A stretch of 64,000 nt of DNA from Sphingobacterium allocomposti (GTDB lineage Bacteria > Bacteroidota > Bacteroidia > Sphingobacteriales > Sphingobacteriaceae), in assembly GCF_008124885.1 (NCBI RefSeq), contig NZ_VNHX01000007.1, positions 104,625 through 168,624 of the forward strand, in the 5' to 3' direction. A program made the position numbers and the translations under genes. The notes beneath the pieces were generated by a model. That model did no database searches. It saw only the letters and a list, made by a program, of their open reading frames with translations, and was not told where the DNA came from. Below, one piece after another: positions 62,120 to 64,000 of this stretch (positions are counted from its first letter, which is position 1; every line of letters begins with the position of its first letter).

Positions 62120-62978
62120 ATGTTACTTCAAAAATACTCCCCGAGGGAGTGTTATCTTTAACCCTTATCGAGGCATTATGTTTTTGCAATACGGTCTTCA
62201 CGATATACAACCCCAAACCTGTGCCTTTAGTTTTACGTGTCGATTCATTCCCGACCCTGTAAAACTTATTAAATACGTTCTTCTTCTCATCATCAGGAAT
62301 TCCCTGCCCATGGTCGGCTACCGAAAACACTAACCTGCCCTCGTCCTTTTTCTTTAAGGTCACAAGAACGTTGGCACAGGGCGGCGAATACTTGATGGCA
62401 TTTTCAATCAGGTTGTTCACGACATTCGTAATCGCGAACTTGTCTGCGTGAATTACAACGTCCTGCTCAAGGTCACTCTTAATGATCTGCGAGCTGCAGA
62501 CGTTTTTTTGCAGGCGGTCCACCACGCTGTTGACCACGTCCGTAAAGTTAAAATTTTCTTTAGGCAAGTTAAAGCTACGACTTTCCAGCTTCGTGGTCAA
62601 GAGAACGTTTTCAACTAAATCGTCCAGCCGCTCAATATCCTTCAACGAGTTCGCCAGAAACATCTTCTGCTGCTCACGTTCCAGATCCCGCTTCAGAATG
62701 GTCTGAATATATAGTTTTACCGACGCCAGCGGCGATTTCAGTTCATGTGTCACCGCCAACAAAAAGTTCTGCTGCTGCTGCTGTAATTTATGCTCCCTGC
62801 TAAAGAGCTTTTTGAGACGCATGGCGCCCCATATAAAAATCAGTAAGAAGAATATCCCTTCGCCGATGATCATCCCCTTTCTCTCGGGCTCATAGCTCAC
62901 CAACAGATAACCCCACCAGAGAAGCTGCATCACCGCGTAAAACACCAAAAAATAAAATAATACGAGGGCTCTCTTCAT
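62100..62978 (-). CDS. Sensor histidine kinase (RprX-like)
   Basis: The 292-residue protein has two N-terminal membrane segments (5-28, 35-54) with almost no periplasmic loop between them. The H box is LLAVTHELKSPLASV, the N box NNLIENAIKYSP, the G1 box DHGQGIP and the G2 box GTGLGLYIVK. The tiny loop suggests it senses a membrane or cytoplasmic cue. It is the partner of the response regulator at 61400-62119 and the first gene of the transcript. Confidence 0.93.
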   Translation of the reverse strand: MKRALVLFYFLVFYAVMQLLWWGYLLVSYEPERKGMIIGEGIFFLLIFIWGAMRLKKLFSREHKLQQQQQNFLLAVTHELKSPLASVKLYIQTILKRDLEREQQKMFLANSLKDIERLDDLVENVLLTTKLESRSFNLPKENFNFTDVVNSVVDRLQKNVCSSQIIKSDLEQDVVIHADKFAITNVVNNLIENAIKYSPPCANVLVTLKKKDEGRLVFSVADHGQGIPDDEKKNVFNKFYRVGNESTRKTKGTGLGLYIVKTVLQKHNASIRVKDNTPSGSIFEVTFENYAS

Positions 62979-63113
62979 ATAAGAAATATCAATATATGCA
63001 CAAAAATAACCATTTACGGGGCCGAAAGGAAATAGCGGACACTTTTTGACACTAATACGAAGAATCGAGCTGTCCCCTGATAGTAAAAGATCCCCCCTGC
63101 CGGCCCCTTACTT

Positions 63114-63143
63114 TTGTTTCTGAAAACGATTTGCCTACCTTTG
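63114..63143 (+). promoter_or_regulatory. Promoter of the HAD hydrolase gene, leaderless
   Basis: TTG (63114-63116), 19 bases, TACCTTTG (63136-63143): a full consensus. The ATG at 63147 is only 3 bases behind the box, so the mRNA should start at or within the first codon. Confidence 0.65.
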
Positions 63144-63146
63144 CAT

Positions 63147-63848
63147 ATGTTTTTTGAAAAGAAAGATATCTTTTTCGATTTAGATCATACCATCTGGGAT
63201 TTCGACAGGAACGCACGTGAGACACTGCACGAGCTGTACTATAAATACGCCTTCGACGAACTGACCGGCTCCAAAAGTTCGGATGCGTTTATAGAAACAT
63301 ATACCTACAACAACCATCGGCTTTGGGATTTATATCATCACGGCAAAATCGACAAACCGACACTTCGAAAAGCACGTTTCGAAGACACTTTCCTTGCGCT
63401 TGGCTTGGATCCAGAACTTTTTCCATGGTCGTTTGAGGAGGACTATCTGCGGATATGTCCCACCAAAACGAATCTGTTTCCCAATGCACACGAAACGTTA
63501 GCTTACCTAAAGGGCAAATATCGGCTGCACCTGATCTCTAACGGCTTTAAAGAAGCCTGCGAAAAAAAACTCTGCCATAGCAAACTTGCCTCCTATTTCC
63601 AGACAATCGTCATTTCTGAAAATATCGGTGTCAACAAACCTCATCCGGATATCTTTCACTATGCGTTAAAAAATGGATACGCACAGTGCGAGCGTTCGGT
63701 CATGATTGGGGACAACTTAGATGCCGACATACGCGGCGCGCAAAACGTGGGCATCGATGCTATATTTTTTAACTCCATCGGCCTCGAGCAGCCCGCAGAC
63801 GTGAAGTACATGATCACCGATCTACAAGAGCTACAGACGTATTTTTAA
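63147..63848 (+). CDS. yjjG: YjjG-type HAD hydrolase (noncanonical pyrimidine nucleotidase)
   Basis: The start is the ATG at 63147 (MFFEKKDIFFDLDHTIWDFD); the longer frame opens with TTG and lies over the promoter. HAD motif I is FFDLDHTIWDFD (Asp11, Asp13), motif II LISNG, motif III Lys in NKPHPDIF, and motif IV GDNLDADI. The long helical cap (residues 20-95) with WDLYHHGKID is typical of the YjjG subgroup, which dephosphorylates modified pyrimidine nucleotides. The length (233 residues) is normal. It is monocistronic. Confidence 0.88.
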   Translation: MFFEKKDIFFDLDHTIWDFDRNARETLHELYYKYAFDELTGSKSSDAFIETYTYNNHRLWDLYHHGKIDKPTLRKARFEDTFLALGLDPELFPWSFEEDYLRICPTKTNLFPNAHETLAYLKGKYRLHLISNGFKEACEKKLCHSKLASYFQTIVISENIGVNKPHPDIFHYALKNGYAQCERSVMIGDNLDADIRGAQNVGIDAIFFNSIGLEQPADVKYMITDLQELQTYF

Positions 63849-63940
63849 GCGCCGGCGACTGCAGCGGACGACTTTTGTGGGAATAAAAAAACCGTCTCAT
63901 TTGAGAAGGGCACTGAAAAAGTCCCCTTAGAAAAAAGGCT

Positions 63941-63981
63941 AAAAAAAGGAGTGGAAAACAGCAGTTTTCTGCTCCTTTTTT
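63941..63981. terminator. Bidirectional hairpin at the window end, possible IS boundary
   Basis: AAAAAAGGAG (from 63942) pairs with CTCCTTTTTT (63972-63981), and GAAAAC/GTTTTC pair inside. It works as a terminator in either direction. The bases before it (TCTCATTTGAGA at about 63897, CACTGAAAAAGTCC) resemble sequences I associate with insertion-sequence ends in Sphingobacteria, so an IS may begin here beyond the window. Confidence 0.5.
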
Positions 63982-64000
63982 CGTATCTTAATGTAGGCTT

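Overview
The window looks like a chromosomal segment of a member of the Bacteroidota, most likely Sphingobacteriaceae (inference). The reasons are four: many SusC/SusD pairs, FecR anti-sigma factors of the Bacteroidota type, a one-protein hybrid two-component regulator, and promoters of the form TTG - about 17 to 21 bases - TAnnTTTG. Most genes lack a strong Shine-Dalgarno sequence. No plasmid, phage or CRISPR module was seen.

Layout. 1-6.6 kb: a PQQ-type sugar dehydrogenase lipoprotein cut by the window edge, a membrane histidine kinase, a 1.2-kb block of heptanucleotide repeats, a KdgF-like cupin, two small genes, and a P1-peptidase/class IV aminotransferase operon. 6.7-13.4 kb: a TonB-dependent uptake locus on the minus strand (ECF sigma, FecR, SusC, SusD) without any enzyme. 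13.5-17.6 kb: a REP-like repeat cluster, a GH43 enzyme and a GH20 hexosaminidase, transcribed divergently. 17.6-18.7 kb: a second heptamer array, containing a regular 74-bp tandem repeat with a 148-bp higher order. 18.7-26.2 kb: a cytoplasmic PAS histidine kinase, a tRNA-like locus without an anticodon arm, a glycerophosphodiesterase, an IS21-like repeat remnant, a carboxypeptidase-regulatory-domain protein, a nucleotidyltransferase, and a Crp/Fnr regulator with an NAD-binding oxidoreductase.

26.3-40.8 kb is a complete fructan-utilisation locus. A periplasmic-binding-protein type hybrid two-component regulator (plus strand) faces an operon on the minus strand: sugar porter, fructokinase, SusC, SusD, surface glycan-binding lipoprotein, a divergent GH32 lipoprotein and a canonical GH32. 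Order and content match the levan/fructan locus of Bacteroides thetaiotaomicron (BT1754-BT1765). The model is extracellular cleavage, uptake by SusCD, periplasmic release of fructose, sensing of fructose by the regulator, import and phosphorylation.

40.9-53.3 kb: a broken lipoprotein gene, an azoreductase with a Crp/Fnr gene, and a second sigma/FecR/SusC/SusD locus. That locus ends in two endonuclease/exonuclease/phosphatase-family lipoproteins, of which one keeps and one has lost the catalytic residues. Next come a truncated copy of the azoreductase gene and a third Crp/Fnr gene beside a DinB-like gene. 53.6-64 kb is housekeeping: tRNA-Met, a START-like protein, an LptF/G permease, RibBA, an aldehyde dehydrogenase, a small beta-barrel protein, HemJ, HemE, a TPR protein, an RprXY-like two-component system and a YjjG-type nucleotidase. 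The window ends in a strong hairpin.

The least explained items are the two heptamer arrays with their embedded covarying hairpins, the tRNA-like locus, the enzyme/pseudoenzyme pair in the second sigma/FecR locus, and two genes whose start codon lies at the predicted transcription start. No clearly new multi-gene system could be proven from sequence alone.
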